Source: Cronobacter universalis NCTC 9529 (GTDB taxonomy: Bacteria > Pseudomonadota > Gammaproteobacteria > Enterobacterales > Enterobacteriaceae). Taken from it: 64,000 bases of DNA. Both the position numbers and the translations under genes were made by a program. Shown here piece by piece: positions 28,095 to 37,486 of the stretch. The stretch spans positions 1,860,001 through 1,924,000 of the forward strand of contig NZ_CP012257.1 in NCBI RefSeq assembly GCF_001277175.1, in the 5' to 3' direction. Under the pieces are notes generated by a model that had not been told where the DNA came from, ran no database searches, and saw only the letters and a list, made by a program, of their open reading frames with translations. How positions within the stretch are numbered: position 1 is the stretch's first letter; the number at the start of each line of letters is the position of its first letter.

Positions 28095-29586
28095 GACTGT
28101 GCTCCAGGCTCATCCAGATGGTTTTCAGTTCGGTGAATTTTTCCAGCGCGTGCAGCGATTTATCGCGCCCGTTGCCGCTCTGCTTATAGCCGCCGAACGG
28201 CACGGTCATATCGCCGTCGTTATAGTTATTGATAAACACGGAACCCGCCTTCAGCCGCCGGGCCATACGGTGGGCGCGGGAGAGCGAGCGGGTCCAGACG
28301 GCGGCGCCGAGCCCGTAGTCGCTGTCGTTCGCGAGCCGCAGCGCTTCCTGCTCGCTGCTAAACGTGGTGACCGCCAGCACCGGACCGAAAATCTCCTCGC
28401 GGGCGACGCGCATCTGATTATCCACGTCGGTAAAAATCGTCGGGCCGACGCAGGCCGGGTGGGGCTGCGCGCAACCATCGAGCCACAGCGTCGCGCCCTC
28501 GGCCTGGCCAAGCTCAATATAGCGACGCACGCTGGCGGCGTGATCGTCATCGATCAGCGTGCCCATGGTGGTCTGCGGGTCGAGCGGATCGCCCGGCGTA
28601 AAGCTTTGCGCATGGGCTTTCACGCACGCCAGAAACGCGTCTTTAATGGAGGCTTCCACCAGCAGGCGCGTACCGGCGATGCAAACCTGACCCTGGTTAT
28701 AGAAGATCCCGGCGGCAGCCGACGCCGCGGCCTGGTCGAGATCCGGGCAGTCGGCGAAGACGATATTGGCGCTTTTGCCGCCCGCTTCGAGCCAGACGCG
28801 CTTCATGTTCGATTCGCCCGCGTCTTTAAGGAGCTGTTTGCCGGTGCGGGTGGAGCCGGTAAAGGTCATCACGTCCACATCCGGGTGCAGCGAGAGCGCC
28901 TGGCCCGCCTCGTGGCCGAAGCCCGGTATCACATTCAGCACGCCGTCCGGCAGCCCCGCTTCACGCGTAAGCCCCGCAAGGCGCAGCGCCGAGAGCGGCG
29001 ATTTCTCAGACGGTTTGAGCACCACGCTGTTACCGGCGGCAAGCGCCGGGCCCAGCTTCCAGCAGGCGAGCAGCAGCGGGAAATTCCAGGGCACCACGGC
29101 CGCCACCACGCCGACCGGCTCGCGCACGATCATCGCAAGCGACGCGTTATCGGTGGGCGCCACCTCGCCATAGAGTTTATCGACCGCTTCGGCGTACCAG
29201 CGCAGCGCGCGGGCGGCGCCTGGAATATCATCACGCAGGCTATGGCGAATCGGTTTGCCGGTGTCGAGCGACTCCAGCAGCGCCAGCTCCTCGTGATGCT
29301 GCTCCATTAGCGCGGCCAGGCGCATGAGCGCCGCTTTGCGCGCGGCGGGCGCCGCCTGCGACCAGTCGCCGCGCTCGAACACCGCGCGGGCGCTCGCCAC
29401 CGCGGCGTCAACGTCGCGCTTCGCGCCGCGTGCCACCTCAGCAAGCGTCTCGCCGGTGGCCGGGTTGACGACGGTAAAGGTGTCGCCGCTCGCGGCCTGG
29501 CGGTAAGCGCCCTGATAAAATAACCGGCCTTCGATGGACAGCCGCGCCGCCTTATCCTGCCAGTAGCTTAAATTGTGAAATTCCAT
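28087..29586 (-). CDS. puuC: Gamma-glutamyl-gamma-aminobutyraldehyde dehydrogenase PuuC
   Basis: This 499-residue NAD(P)-dependent aldehyde dehydrogenase converts gamma-glutamyl-gamma-aminobutyraldehyde to gamma-glutamyl-GABA. Signatures are VVPWNFPLLLACWKLGPAL, the catalytic glutamate in WLEAGGKSANIV and the nucleophilic cysteine in FYNQGQVCIAGTR. The length is within a few residues of E. coli PuuC. A 166-base gap separates it from puuR upstream, enough for its own promoter. Confidence 0.96.
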   Translation of the reverse strand: MEFHNLSYWQDKAARLSIEGRLFYQGAYRQAASGDTFTVVNPATGETLAEVARGAKRDVDAAVASARAVFERGDWSQAAPAARKAALMRLAALMEQHHEELALLESLDTGKPIRHSLRDDIPGAARALRWYAEAVDKLYGEVAPTDNASLAMIVREPVGVVAAVVPWNFPLLLACWKLGPALAAGNSVVLKPSEKSPLSALRLAGLTREAGLPDGVLNVIPGFGHEAGQALSLHPDVDVMTFTGSTRTGKQLLKDAGESNMKRVWLEAGGKSANIVFADCPDLDQAAASAAAGIFYNQGQVCIAGTRLLVEASIKDAFLACVKAHAQSFTPGDPLDPQTTMGTLIDDDHAASVRRYIELGQAEGATLWLDGCAQPHPACVGPTIFTDVDNQMRVAREEIFGPVLAVTTFSSEQEALRLANDSDYGLGAAVWTRSLSRAHRMARRLKAGSVFINNYNDGDMTVPFGGYKQSGNGRDKSLHALEKFTELKTIWMSLEHSHD

Positions 29587-29752
29587 AGCCTCTCCTGTTA
29601 TAACAAAGGGTTAGCGCGTGTAAGGCGGCGGTTCCGCCTGAATTTTCGACGCAGAAGCCCGCAGGCGAAAAAAGCCCGTTTAGCTCAGGTCAGATGCGGC
29701 CCGTGTCAGGCGCGCCCGGCGTCTTCTTCCAACCGAACGCGCTGAACGGTTA

Positions 29753-30310
29753 TCAGAAGGTGGTGGGCGTATGCGCGCTGATGATGCGGCAGATCCCGGC
29801 CGAGGTATTGCTGAAGCTGTGAGGTATGCCGGTGTTGATGGCATAGCTCTGGCCTGCGGTCAGGTGAAACGTCTGGCCGTTGACGGTCAGCACGATTTCC
29901 CCTTCCAGCAGGGTGCCAATCTCTTCACCCTGATGTTTAATCCTCTCCCCGGTCGTGGTGCCGGGCTGGTAGGTTTCAAAGAGCATCGCCAGCGTGCGAT
30001 GCGGATCCCCGTTATGAATCAGCTTCATCGAGACGCCCTGGCTGCCTATCTCAATCAACTCATCCTGATTGATGACGACCTGCGGTTCGTCCGGTTTTTC
30101 TGGTTCGGCAAAAAATTCCGACAGCGAAAGCCCGTACACCTTCAGCAGCTTTTGCAGCGTACTGATGGCCGGACTCACTTTGTCCTGTTCAATGGTGCTG
30201 ATAGCGCTATGCGTAAGCCCGGAAAGTTCAGCGACGCGGCGCTGCGACAAACCCAGTTGCTGGCGGATCTGCGCTAAACGCTTCCCCGGCGCCAGGGTGA
30301 CATCGCTCAT
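29753..30310 (-). CDS. puuR: Putrescine-utilisation repressor PuuR
   Basis: This 185-residue regulator has an N-terminal Cro/CI-type helix-turn-helix (about 10-65, LAQIRQQLGLSQRRVAELSG) and a C-terminal cupin (about 110-180, HQGEEIGTLLEGEI and GIPHSFSN). It represses the puu genes and is relieved by putrescine in E. coli. It is encoded inside the cluster, 24 bases after puuD. Confidence 0.95.
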   Translation of the reverse strand: MSDVTLAPGKRLAQIRQQLGLSQRRVAELSGLTHSAISTIEQDKVSPAISTLQKLLKVYGLSLSEFFAEPEKPDEPQVVINQDELIEIGSQGVSMKLIHNGDPHRTLAMLFETYQPGTTTGERIKHQGEEIGTLLEGEIVLTVNGQTFHLTAGQSYAINTGIPHSFSNTSAGICRIISAHTPTTF

Positions 30311-30334
30311 AGAGTCTCTTCCTTCATAGTAACG

Positions 30335-31102
30335 TCAGGCGGGTCGGGGCTTTTCGGCCCGAAACCCCCGACAGGCGGTAATAAAACCTTCAAACAACAG
30401 CCGCGAGAGTGCGTACTCGCTGCTGTTCCATTCCGGGTGCCACTGCACCCCCAGTGCAAACGGGTGATCGATAACGCTTGCAGCTTCCACAAGGCCGTCC
30501 GGCGAGCGCGCTTCCACGCGCAGCCGCGCGCCCAGCGTGCGGGCACCCTGGCCATGCAGCGAATTTACCCAAAACGTGTTGCAGCCCGGTATCAGTTTGC
30601 CAAGAAGCCCTCCCGGCACCACCTGTACCTCGTGCGAGGGCGCGTACTGCTGATCCAGCGGCAGTTCAGGATCTTCGCGGTGTTCCAGCAGTTCCGGCTC
30701 GTCAAACAGCCGACGATACAGCGTCCCCCTGGTGGCGACAACCAGTTCCTGAAGCCCGCGACAGATGGCGAAAAGGGGGATGCGCCTTTCCAGCGCGCGC
30801 TCAATCAGCGCGATGCTCAGAGTGTCCCGCCCGGGGTCGGCGGCAGGCTCATCGCCGTTTTCACCATACAGGTGCGGCTGGACGTTGCTGGGGCTGCCCG
30901 GCAGCATAATGCCGTCAAGCTCCGCGAGCAGCTGATCGAGGAGTACGGGTTCAGCGACGATATGGGGCAGGGGCACCGGCAAGCCGCCAGCGTTCAGCAC
31001 GGCGTTAATGTACTTCTCTTGCAACGTCTGGCTTGGGTGCCCCTTGATACTGTTTCTGCACATCACGACGCCTATCATCGGCCTGTTAAATATAATGCCC
31101 AT
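30335..31102 (-). CDS. puuD: Gamma-glutamyl-GABA hydrolase PuuD
   Basis: This 255-residue class I glutamine amidotransferase-like hydrolase releases GABA and glutamate from gamma-glutamyl-GABA. The nucleophile cysteine is in FAICRGLQELVVATRG, and the His-Glu pair is in GVQWHPEWNSSEYALS. It is the first gene of the minus-strand puuDRCB group and diverges from puuA. Confidence 0.96.
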   Translation of the reverse strand: MGIIFNRPMIGVVMCRNSIKGHPSQTLQEKYINAVLNAGGLPVPLPHIVAEPVLLDQLLAELDGIMLPGSPSNVQPHLYGENGDEPAADPGRDTLSIALIERALERRIPLFAICRGLQELVVATRGTLYRRLFDEPELLEHREDPELPLDQQYAPSHEVQVVPGGLLGKLIPGCNTFWVNSLHGQGARTLGARLRVEARSPDGLVEAASVIDHPFALGVQWHPEWNSSEYALSRLLFEGFITACRGFRAEKPRPA

Positions 31103-31156
31103 ACAATCCTCTCGCGCTGGTCTAAATTATGCACAAACGCCACGTTTGCACCGCCA

Positions 31157-31173
31157 TTTGTTCAATATTTTCT
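31157..31173. promoter_or_regulatory. Candidate PuuR operator between puuD and puuA
   Basis: On the minus strand AAAATATTGAACA (complement of 31159-31171) closely resembles the E. coli PuuR target AAAATATAATGAACA, in the 212-base divergent promoter region. A second, weaker AT-rich match lies near 31205-31230. Confidence 0.55.
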
Positions 31174-31314
31174 CAATCTAGCAGCGCTGTAACTAAAATT
31201 CAAACGTCATTTAACATTTGAAAAACATTTATGTTGCATCTAGATTCTAAAAATGGAAATTATATCGAACGGTCTGAATGCCCTGACCGGTATCTGCAAC
31301 AACGGCGGTGAATC

Positions 31315-32733
31315 ATGGAAACCAATATTGTGGAAGTAGAGAACTTTGTGCATCACAGTGAAGAGAGGCGAACCAGTGCGTTTGCGCGCGAAGTGAATGC
31401 CTACCTGGAGCGTTACCCGTTGACCGAGTATGTCGACGTAATGCTGACGGATCTCAACGGCAGTTTTCGCGGCAAACGCATTCCTGTGACGGGTCTTTTG
31501 AAAGTCGAGAAGGGTTGTTATTTCCCGGCCTCGGTCTTTGCGATGGATATTCTGGGCAATGTCGTGGAAGAGGCGGGGCTGGGGCAGGATCTCGGCGAGC
31601 CGGACCGCCGCTGCGTGCCGGTCCTGGGAAGCCTGGTGCCGTCGGCCACCGACCCGGAGTATCTCGGGCAGCTCCTGCTCACCATGCAGGATGAAGATGG
31701 TACTCCCTTTGACGTTGAGCCGCGCAATGTGCTTAACCGCCTCTGGCAGCAGTTGCGCCAGCGCGGTCTGCACCCCGTGGTAGCGGTAGAGCTGGAGTTC
31801 TATCTCATTGACCGCCAGCGCGACGCCGAAGGCTATCTCCAGCCGCCGTGCGCGCCCGGCACCCAGGATCGCAACACCCAAAGCCAGGTCTATTCGGTGG
31901 ACAATCTCGACCGCTTCGCCGATGTGTTAAGCGATATCGACGAGCTGGCGCGCATGCAGCAGATCCCCGCCGACGGCGCAGTGGCCGAAGCCTCGCCAGG
32001 CCAGTTTGAAATCAACCTTCACCACACCGACAACGTCTTACAGGCCTGCGATCACGCGCTGGCGCTCAAGCGCCTCGTGCGGCTGGTGGCCGAAAAACAC
32101 GGCATGCAGGCCACCTTTATGGCCAAACCCTATGAAGAGCACGCCGGCAGCGGGATGCACATTCACATCAGCATTGTCGATGACAACAGGCAGAACGTGC
32201 TGGCGCTTCCTGACGGCGAAGATTCCGACCTGCTTAAGCAGGCGCTCGCCGGCATGATCGACATGATGCCCGCCTCGATGGCGCTGCTGGCGCCGAACGT
32301 TAACTCCTACCGCCGCTTCCAGCCGGGGATGTATGTCCCGACGCAGGCCTCCTGGGGTCACAACAACCGCACCGTGGCGCTGCGCATTCCCTGCGGCGAT
32401 CGCGACAGCCACCGCGTGGAATATCGCGTGGCGGGCGCGGATGCGAACCCTTATCTCGTGATGTCTGCGGTGCTTGCAGGTATAGTGCACGGCCTGGAAA
32501 ACGACTTGCCGCTGCCCGAGGCGGTGGAAGGCAACGGTCTGGAGCAGGAAGGAACGCCGTTTCCTATCCGCCAGAGCGACGCCCTGTACGAATTCCAGGT
32601 TCATCCGGCGATGCGCGAGCGGCTGGGCGCGCGGTTTTGCGAGGTCTTTCACGCCTGCAAAAACGACGAGCTTATCCAGTTCGAGCGGCTCATCACCGAA
32701 ACGGAAATTGAGTGGATGCTGAAAAACGCCTGA
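31315..32733 (+). CDS. puuA: Glutamate-putrescine ligase PuuA
   Basis: This 472-residue glutamine-synthetase-fold ligase joins glutamate to putrescine with ATP, the first step of the gamma-glutamylated putrescine pathway. The beta-grasp N-terminal domain (about 30-130) and catalytic domain are complete, with VELEFYLID, AGSGMHIHIS and NRTVALRIP motifs carrying metal and ATP ligands. It is divergent from puuD and in line with puuP. Confidence 0.96.
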   Translation: METNIVEVENFVHHSEERRTSAFAREVNAYLERYPLTEYVDVMLTDLNGSFRGKRIPVTGLLKVEKGCYFPASVFAMDILGNVVEEAGLGQDLGEPDRRCVPVLGSLVPSATDPEYLGQLLLTMQDEDGTPFDVEPRNVLNRLWQQLRQRGLHPVVAVELEFYLIDRQRDAEGYLQPPCAPGTQDRNTQSQVYSVDNLDRFADVLSDIDELARMQQIPADGAVAEASPGQFEINLHHTDNVLQACDHALALKRLVRLVAEKHGMQATFMAKPYEEHAGSGMHIHISIVDDNRQNVLALPDGEDSDLLKQALAGMIDMMPASMALLAPNVNSYRRFQPGMYVPTQASWGHNNRTVALRIPCGDRDSHRVEYRVAGADANPYLVMSAVLAGIVHGLENDLPLPEAVEGNGLEQEGTPFPIRQSDALYEFQVHPAMRERLGARFCEVFHACKNDELIQFERLITETEIEWMLKNA

Positions 32734-33125
32734 CGGCTGGCCTGAAACTTTCCCCGCTTTTATGGCAGGCGGGCGTTATCCAGGCTACAGGTTGTTTATA
32801 CCCAAAGCGGATTCAGTACGCACCATGCCGCGCCACAGAAGGCCGCGGCGAAAGCTCGCCGGGCCTGTCGTGCCGGCGTTTCCGGTGTCGCGTGAAGGAA
32901 TAGCGCGCGGCAGCGGTTTACAGACGACGTTCAGGATACGTTACGAGGATAATGAGATGGTGCCACTTTATGTCTGTCCGCTGCGCGCGGGCACCCGCCT
33001 GAGCCGCAGTAATTACGGGCCCGCGCCCGAGGCTTTGCTTCATCCGCGTTTTCAGCGCGCGTCACGACGACTCCCTCCGGCCTCTGTTTCACGACGAATC
33101 ACAGAGACGAAAGGGGGAACGCGCG
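32734..33125. other. puuA-puuP intergenic region
   Basis: 392 bases without an established gene. It is unusually long for an operon-internal gap. No strong terminator was found. A short frame with a ribosome site (32957-33136) overlaps the puuP start and is listed separately. Confidence 0.5.
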
Positions 33126-33136
33126 ATGGCGATTAA
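32957..33136 (+). CDS. Possible 59-residue upstream ORF overlapping the puuP start
   Basis: The ATG at 32957 follows GAGGATAATGAG; the frame reads [20 protein letters not shown], ends at 33136 and overlaps the puuP start by 11 bases. The composition (many Arg/Pro/Ser) is not typical of a folded protein. It could be a leader peptide coupled to puuP, or chance. Confidence 0.2.
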   Translation: MVPLYVCPLRAGTRLSRSNYGPAPEALLHPRFQRASRRLPPASVSRRITETKGGTRDGD

Positions 33137-34487
33137 CTACGATCTCAACGTTGCCGCGGCGCGTCCGCAGCTGCGCAAATCGCTTAAACTCTGGCAGGTG
33201 GTGATGATGGGCCTGGCCTATCTGACCCCGATGACCGTGTTCGATACCTTCGGCATTGTCTCCGGCATCAGTAACGGCCATGTGCCGGCCTCCTATTTAC
33301 TGGCGCTGGCGGGCGTGCTGTTTACCGCCATCAGTTACGGCAAACTGGTCAAACGCTTCCCGACGGCGGGCTCCGCCTATACCTACGCCCAGCAGGCGAT
33401 TAACCCGCACGTCGGGTTCCTGGTGGGCTGGTCGTCGCTGCTCGATTATCTGTTCCTGCCGATGATCAACGTCCTGCTGGCCAAGCTCTATCTCTCCGCG
33501 ATGTTCCCGGAGGTGCCGCAGTGGATCTGGGTGGTGCTTTATGTGGGCATCATGACTGTCGCGAACCTCAAAAGCGTCAACCTGGTGGCGAACTTCAATA
33601 CGCTGTTTGTCATGGTGCAGGTGGCGATCATCGCGGTATTTATTTTCCTTGTGATCCACGGCCTGCATAAGGGCGAGGGCACAGGCACCATCTGGTCGGT
33701 ACAGCCGTTTGTCAGCGAAAATGCGCAGCTGTTGCCGATTATCACCGGGGCGACCATCGTCTGTTTTTCGTTTCTCGGTTTCGACGCCGTGACGACGCTC
33801 TCAGAAGAGACGCCGGATGCGGGCAAGACCATTCCGCGCGCGATTTTCCTGACGGCGCTTTACGGCGGCGTGATTTTCATCGCGGCCTCGTTTTTTATTC
33901 AGCTCTTTTTCCCGACGATGGGGCGCTTTAAGGAGCCGGATGCGGCGCTGCCGGAGATCGCGCTCTACGTGGGCGGCAAGCTGTTCCAGTCGGTTTTCCT
34001 CTGTTGTACGTTCGTAAACACGCTGGCGTCCGGCCTTGCGTCGCACGCCAGCGTGTCGCGCCTGCTGTATGTGATGGGCCGCGATAACGTGTTCCCGGAA
34101 AAGGTGTTCGGCTATGTGCACCCGAAATGGCGCACGCCCGCGCTGAACGTGATTCTGGTGGGCGTGGTGGCGCTGAGCGCGCTTTCCTTCGACCTGGTGA
34201 CCGCGACGGCGCTGATTAACTTCGGCGCGCTGGTGGCGTTTACGTTTGTGAACCTCTCGGTGGTGAATCACTTTTTCCTGCGGGAAGGGCGCAATAAAGG
34301 CTGGAAGGACCGGATTAACTTTCTTGTCCTGCCGCTGGTGGGCGCGCTGACGGTCGCGGTGCTGTGGCTGAACCTGGAGAAGAGTTCGCTGACGATGGGG
34401 CTTATCTGGGCCGCGCTGGGGCTGATGTATCTGACATGGCTGACGCGCCGTTTCCGCCGCCCGCCGCCGATGTTTAAGGGTGAATGA
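33126..34487 (+). CDS. puuP: Putrescine importer PuuP
   Basis: This 453-residue inner-membrane proton symporter of the APC superfamily has about 12 transmembrane segments. The N-terminus [20 protein letters not shown], the [17 protein letters not shown] block and [18 protein letters not shown] agree with E. coli PuuP. GGGGGAACG precedes the ATG. It provides substrate for the PuuABCD pathway. The C-terminus is slightly shorter than in E. coli (453 against 461). Confidence 0.95.
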   Translation: MAINYDLNVAAARPQLRKSLKLWQVVMMGLAYLTPMTVFDTFGIVSGISNGHVPASYLLALAGVLFTAISYGKLVKRFPTAGSAYTYAQQAINPHVGFLVGWSSLLDYLFLPMINVLLAKLYLSAMFPEVPQWIWVVLYVGIMTVANLKSVNLVANFNTLFVMVQVAIIAVFIFLVIHGLHKGEGTGTIWSVQPFVSENAQLLPIITGATIVCFSFLGFDAVTTLSEETPDAGKTIPRAIFLTALYGGVIFIAASFFIQLFFPTMGRFKEPDAALPEIALYVGGKLFQSVFLCCTFVNTLASGLASHASVSRLLYVMGRDNVFPEKVFGYVHPKWRTPALNVILVGVVALSALSFDLVTATALINFGALVAFTFVNLSVVNHFFLREGRNKGWKDRINFLVLPLVGALTVAVLWLNLEKSSLTMGLIWAALGLMYLTWLTRRFRRPPPMFKGE

Positions 34488-34510
34488 GCCGTTCAGCGGT
34501 GGTGTATACG

Positions 34511-35301
34511 GTGGGTGCGCTGCGCTTACCCACCCTACAAGAGAAGCCCACCGTCGTCGTAGGACGGGTAAGCGCAGCGCACCCGCCAGTAAACGAAAAT
34601 CACCGTCATCGTAGGGCGGGTAAGCAACGCGCACCCGCCATCGAGCATGTATTCAGGTGATATATACCCGGTCGGTGAACGCGTTCCGTTCGCCCTGATG
34701 TCACCCGCATATGAAGGGGGCTCTCACGCGAACGTGCAAAGGGGGCTCGCCGCCGCCCCCTTTGCAATCCCGGCTCCCGGCGGAAAATCGGCCTCATGGG
34801 CCGATTTTTTTTTAGCCGGAATAAAACCAACACCTTACCGTTCGTTTTGTGGCCGGGTAAAAAAACGGTGGGTGCGCTTCGCTTACCCACCCTACAAGGG
34901 AAGCCCACCGTCGTCGTAGGGCGGGTAAGCAACGCGCACCCGCCAGCAAGCGAAAACCACCATTACCGTAGGGCGGGTAAGCGCAGCGCACCCGCCATCG
35001 AGCATCTATTCAGGTGATATATACCAGGTCGGTGAACGCGTTCCGTTCGCCCTGATGTCACCCGCATATGAAGGGGGCTCTCACGCGAACGTGCAAAGGG
35101 GGCTCGCCGCCGCCCCCTTTGCAATCCCGGCCCCGGCGGAAAATCGGCCTCATGGGCCGATTTTTTTTTAGCCGGAATAAAACCAACACCTTACCGTTCG
35201 TTTTGTGGCCGGGTAAAAAAAACGGTGGGTGCGCTTCGCTTACCCACCCTACAAGTGAAACCCACCGTCATCGTAGGGCGGGTAAGCATCGCGCACCCGC
35301 C
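34511..35301. repeat. Composite repeat copies B and C (tandem, period 357) with eight REP-like units
   Basis: The core element is duplicated head-to-tail: GCGTTCCGTTCGCC at 34681 and 35038, perfect 12-bp stem hairpins at 34735-34766 and 35092-35123, and a terminator-like hairpin AATCGGCC / GGCCGATT with T9 at about 34795-34812 and 35149-35169. REP-like units lie at 34511, 34559, 34611, 34868, 34916, 34968, 35225 and 35273. Some are inverted relative to others. This fills the 828-base gap between puuP and fhlA; no gene is supported. Confidence 0.88.
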
Positions 35302-35315
35302 AAAACCCCAAACGC

Positions 35316-37394
35316 CTATAACGCTTCTTTATCGATTCCCAGCCGCTTCATTCTGGAAAGCAGCGTGGTGCGCTTCACGCCCAGACGCGCGGCGGCGCCT
35401 TTCGGCCCGGCGATCACGCCGTTGGTTTCCTTCAAAACCCTTGTTATCCGCGCCACCTCGTCTTCGCCGTCGCGCACCTCGACGGCCGGCGGCGCGGCCG
35501 GTTTTTTCGCCGGGCGCAGCGTCAGCTCCGGCAACGAGAGCTGCAACACATTGCCGCGCGTCAGCAGGACCGCGCGCTCAATCACATTCTCCAGCTCGCG
35601 CACGTTGCCCTGCCACTCCATCTCGCTCAGGACGTGCAGCGTTTCGGCGGGAATACTGTCGATGCTGCGGCCCAGACGGCGCGCGATCTTAAAGGTGAAC
35701 GCCTTCACCAGCAGCGGAATATCCTCCGGGCGCTCGCGCAGCGGAGGCAGGTGGATCGGGAACACGTTCAGGCGGTAATAGAGATCGCTGCGAAACTCGC
35801 GGTCCGCCACCATCTGCCGTAAATCGCGGTTGGTGGCGGCAATCAGCCGCACGTCGGTCTGGATGACTTTGTTGCTGCCGAGCCGCTCAAACTCCTGCTC
35901 CTGCAACACGCGCAGCAGCTTCGGCTGCAAATCCAGCGGCATATCGCCCACTTCATCCAGAAACAGGCTGCTTTTATCAGCGAGCTCAAAACGCCCGATG
36001 CGCTGGGCGCTGGCGCCGGTAAACGCGCCGCGCTCGTGGCCAAAGAGATCGCTTTCCAGAAGCCCTGCGGGCATCGCCGCGCAGTTCATCTTCACCATGC
36101 GCCGCCCGTTGCGGTCGCTCAGGTTATGAATCGCGCGCGCGATAAGCTCTTTGCCGGTGCCGGTTTCACCCAGGATCAGCACTGTGCTGTCGCTTTTGGC
36201 GACCATCTCCACCTGCTTCATCACGGCCATCATCGCATCCGAGCGCCCGATGATCTCGCCGAAATCCGCCGGAACATTATTAATCTGCTCGGTCAGCGCC
36301 AGGTTTTCATCCACGAGCCGCTCTTTAAGGCGGTGGATCTCCTGGTACGCCAGCGCGTTATCCACCGCAATCGCGATGCGCTCGGCAATCTGGCGCAGCA
36401 GTTTGAGGTTGGCGGCGGTGAAAATATGCTCCTCGCACTGCGCGAGCTTCAGCACGCCCAGCATCTTCTCGCCGAACATCAGCGGCAGCAGACAGATGGT
36501 CTGGATCTGGTTATCCCACATCTCAAACAGCATCTGTTCGTAAGGCGCGAGATCGTCGCGCTGGTGCAGATTCACCAGCAGCATTTCGCGCGAGCTGAAC
36601 ACGCGCGCCGAGAGCGTGCCTTTCTCCTGCACCTCGCTCTGATCGTGCAGCGGCGCGGCCTCATCGACATAGTGCGTGGAGTAAATCGTCAGTTTGCCTT
36701 TGCGCGCCGCCGGCAGGACGATACTGATGGAATCGATGCTGAAATAGCGGTGGATCTCGTGAGAGATCTCGGTCACCAGTTCGTCGAGATGCAGTTTGGA
36801 GAGCACCGCGTTAGTGATGGCGACCAGAATGCGAAAGTCGTCGCGCTCGCGGCACAGCAGCGCGTAATCCTGGCTGTTGCCAAGCCGCGTCTGGATTTGT
36901 TCCGCCGCGACGCTCACGATTTGCGTGAGTGTTTGTAGCCGTGAAAACGCTTTTTCGCTAAAGCTTTCGTGCGTGTCGCGAATAAACTCGCAGCCGCCGA
37001 AAATATGCCCTTCGGCGGCGAGCGGCGCCAGGCAGTAGTAGCCAAACGCCGAGTAGAGCGGGAGCGCGGCAAGCTGCGGCCAGGTCTCGGCGAATTCGTC
37101 ATACCGGCAGTGCAGCACCTCGGGGCGCGAGAGCAGCCGACGCACCGGGCCGTGAGAGAGCACCGTTTCGTCTTCATACGTCACGGCATTGCCGACGCTG
37201 TCGACGCTGTAAAAACAGGTACGCTGATGTTTCGGGTGATACAGCAGAATGTTAACCCGATCCGCCATGCCGGAGGCGTTGAGCAGCGATTTCAGCGCCT
37301 CCGCCAGCGCGCAGAGATCGGGCTGGCGCATCAGAGTGCGAGTGATGTCGAACAGCCCTTGCTGGCCGAGATCGCTCATGGGTGTGTATGACAT
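35316..37394 (-). CDS. fhlA: Formate hydrogenlyase transcriptional activator FhlA
   Basis: This 692-residue sigma-54 enhancer-binding protein senses formate through its N-terminal GAF region. It has GAF domains (to about 350), an AAA+ domain (about 380-620) with Walker A GETGTGKE and the sigma-54 contact loop GAFTGA, and a C-terminal helix-turn-helix (about 650-690, AARLGVKRTTLLSRMKRLGI). The start at 37394 gives MSYTPMSDLGQQGLFDITRTL, identical to the E. coli N-terminus; the frame runs 19 codons further upstream without similarity. It follows hypE on the same strand. Confidence 0.97.
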   Translation of the reverse strand: MSYTPMSDLGQQGLFDITRTLMRQPDLCALAEALKSLLNASGMADRVNILLYHPKHQRTCFYSVDSVGNAVTYEDETVLSHGPVRRLLSRPEVLHCRYDEFAETWPQLAALPLYSAFGYYCLAPLAAEGHIFGGCEFIRDTHESFSEKAFSRLQTLTQIVSVAAEQIQTRLGNSQDYALLCRERDDFRILVAITNAVLSKLHLDELVTEISHEIHRYFSIDSISIVLPAARKGKLTIYSTHYVDEAAPLHDQSEVQEKGTLSARVFSSREMLLVNLHQRDDLAPYEQMLFEMWDNQIQTICLLPLMFGEKMLGVLKLAQCEEHIFTAANLKLLRQIAERIAIAVDNALAYQEIHRLKERLVDENLALTEQINNVPADFGEIIGRSDAMMAVMKQVEMVAKSDSTVLILGETGTGKELIARAIHNLSDRNGRRMVKMNCAAMPAGLLESDLFGHERGAFTGASAQRIGRFELADKSSLFLDEVGDMPLDLQPKLLRVLQEQEFERLGSNKVIQTDVRLIAATNRDLRQMVADREFRSDLYYRLNVFPIHLPPLRERPEDIPLLVKAFTFKIARRLGRSIDSIPAETLHVLSEMEWQGNVRELENVIERAVLLTRGNVLQLSLPELTLRPAKKPAAPPAVEVRDGEDEVARITRVLKETNGVIAGPKGAAARLGVKRTTLLSRMKRLGIDKEAL

Positions 37395-37486
37395 TGGCTC
37401 ATCCAGAATGCGTTCGCAAAATGCAGAAACGTAAATCAATATTGTAGGCACAGCCTGTTTATCAGGTTCTTGCGCAAAAACAGGGT

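Noticed and set aside
34735..34812. CRISPR-like array among the repeats at 34.5-35.3 kb
   Set aside because: Units are inverted relative to each other, spacing is irregular, spacers recur between copies and no cas genes are near.
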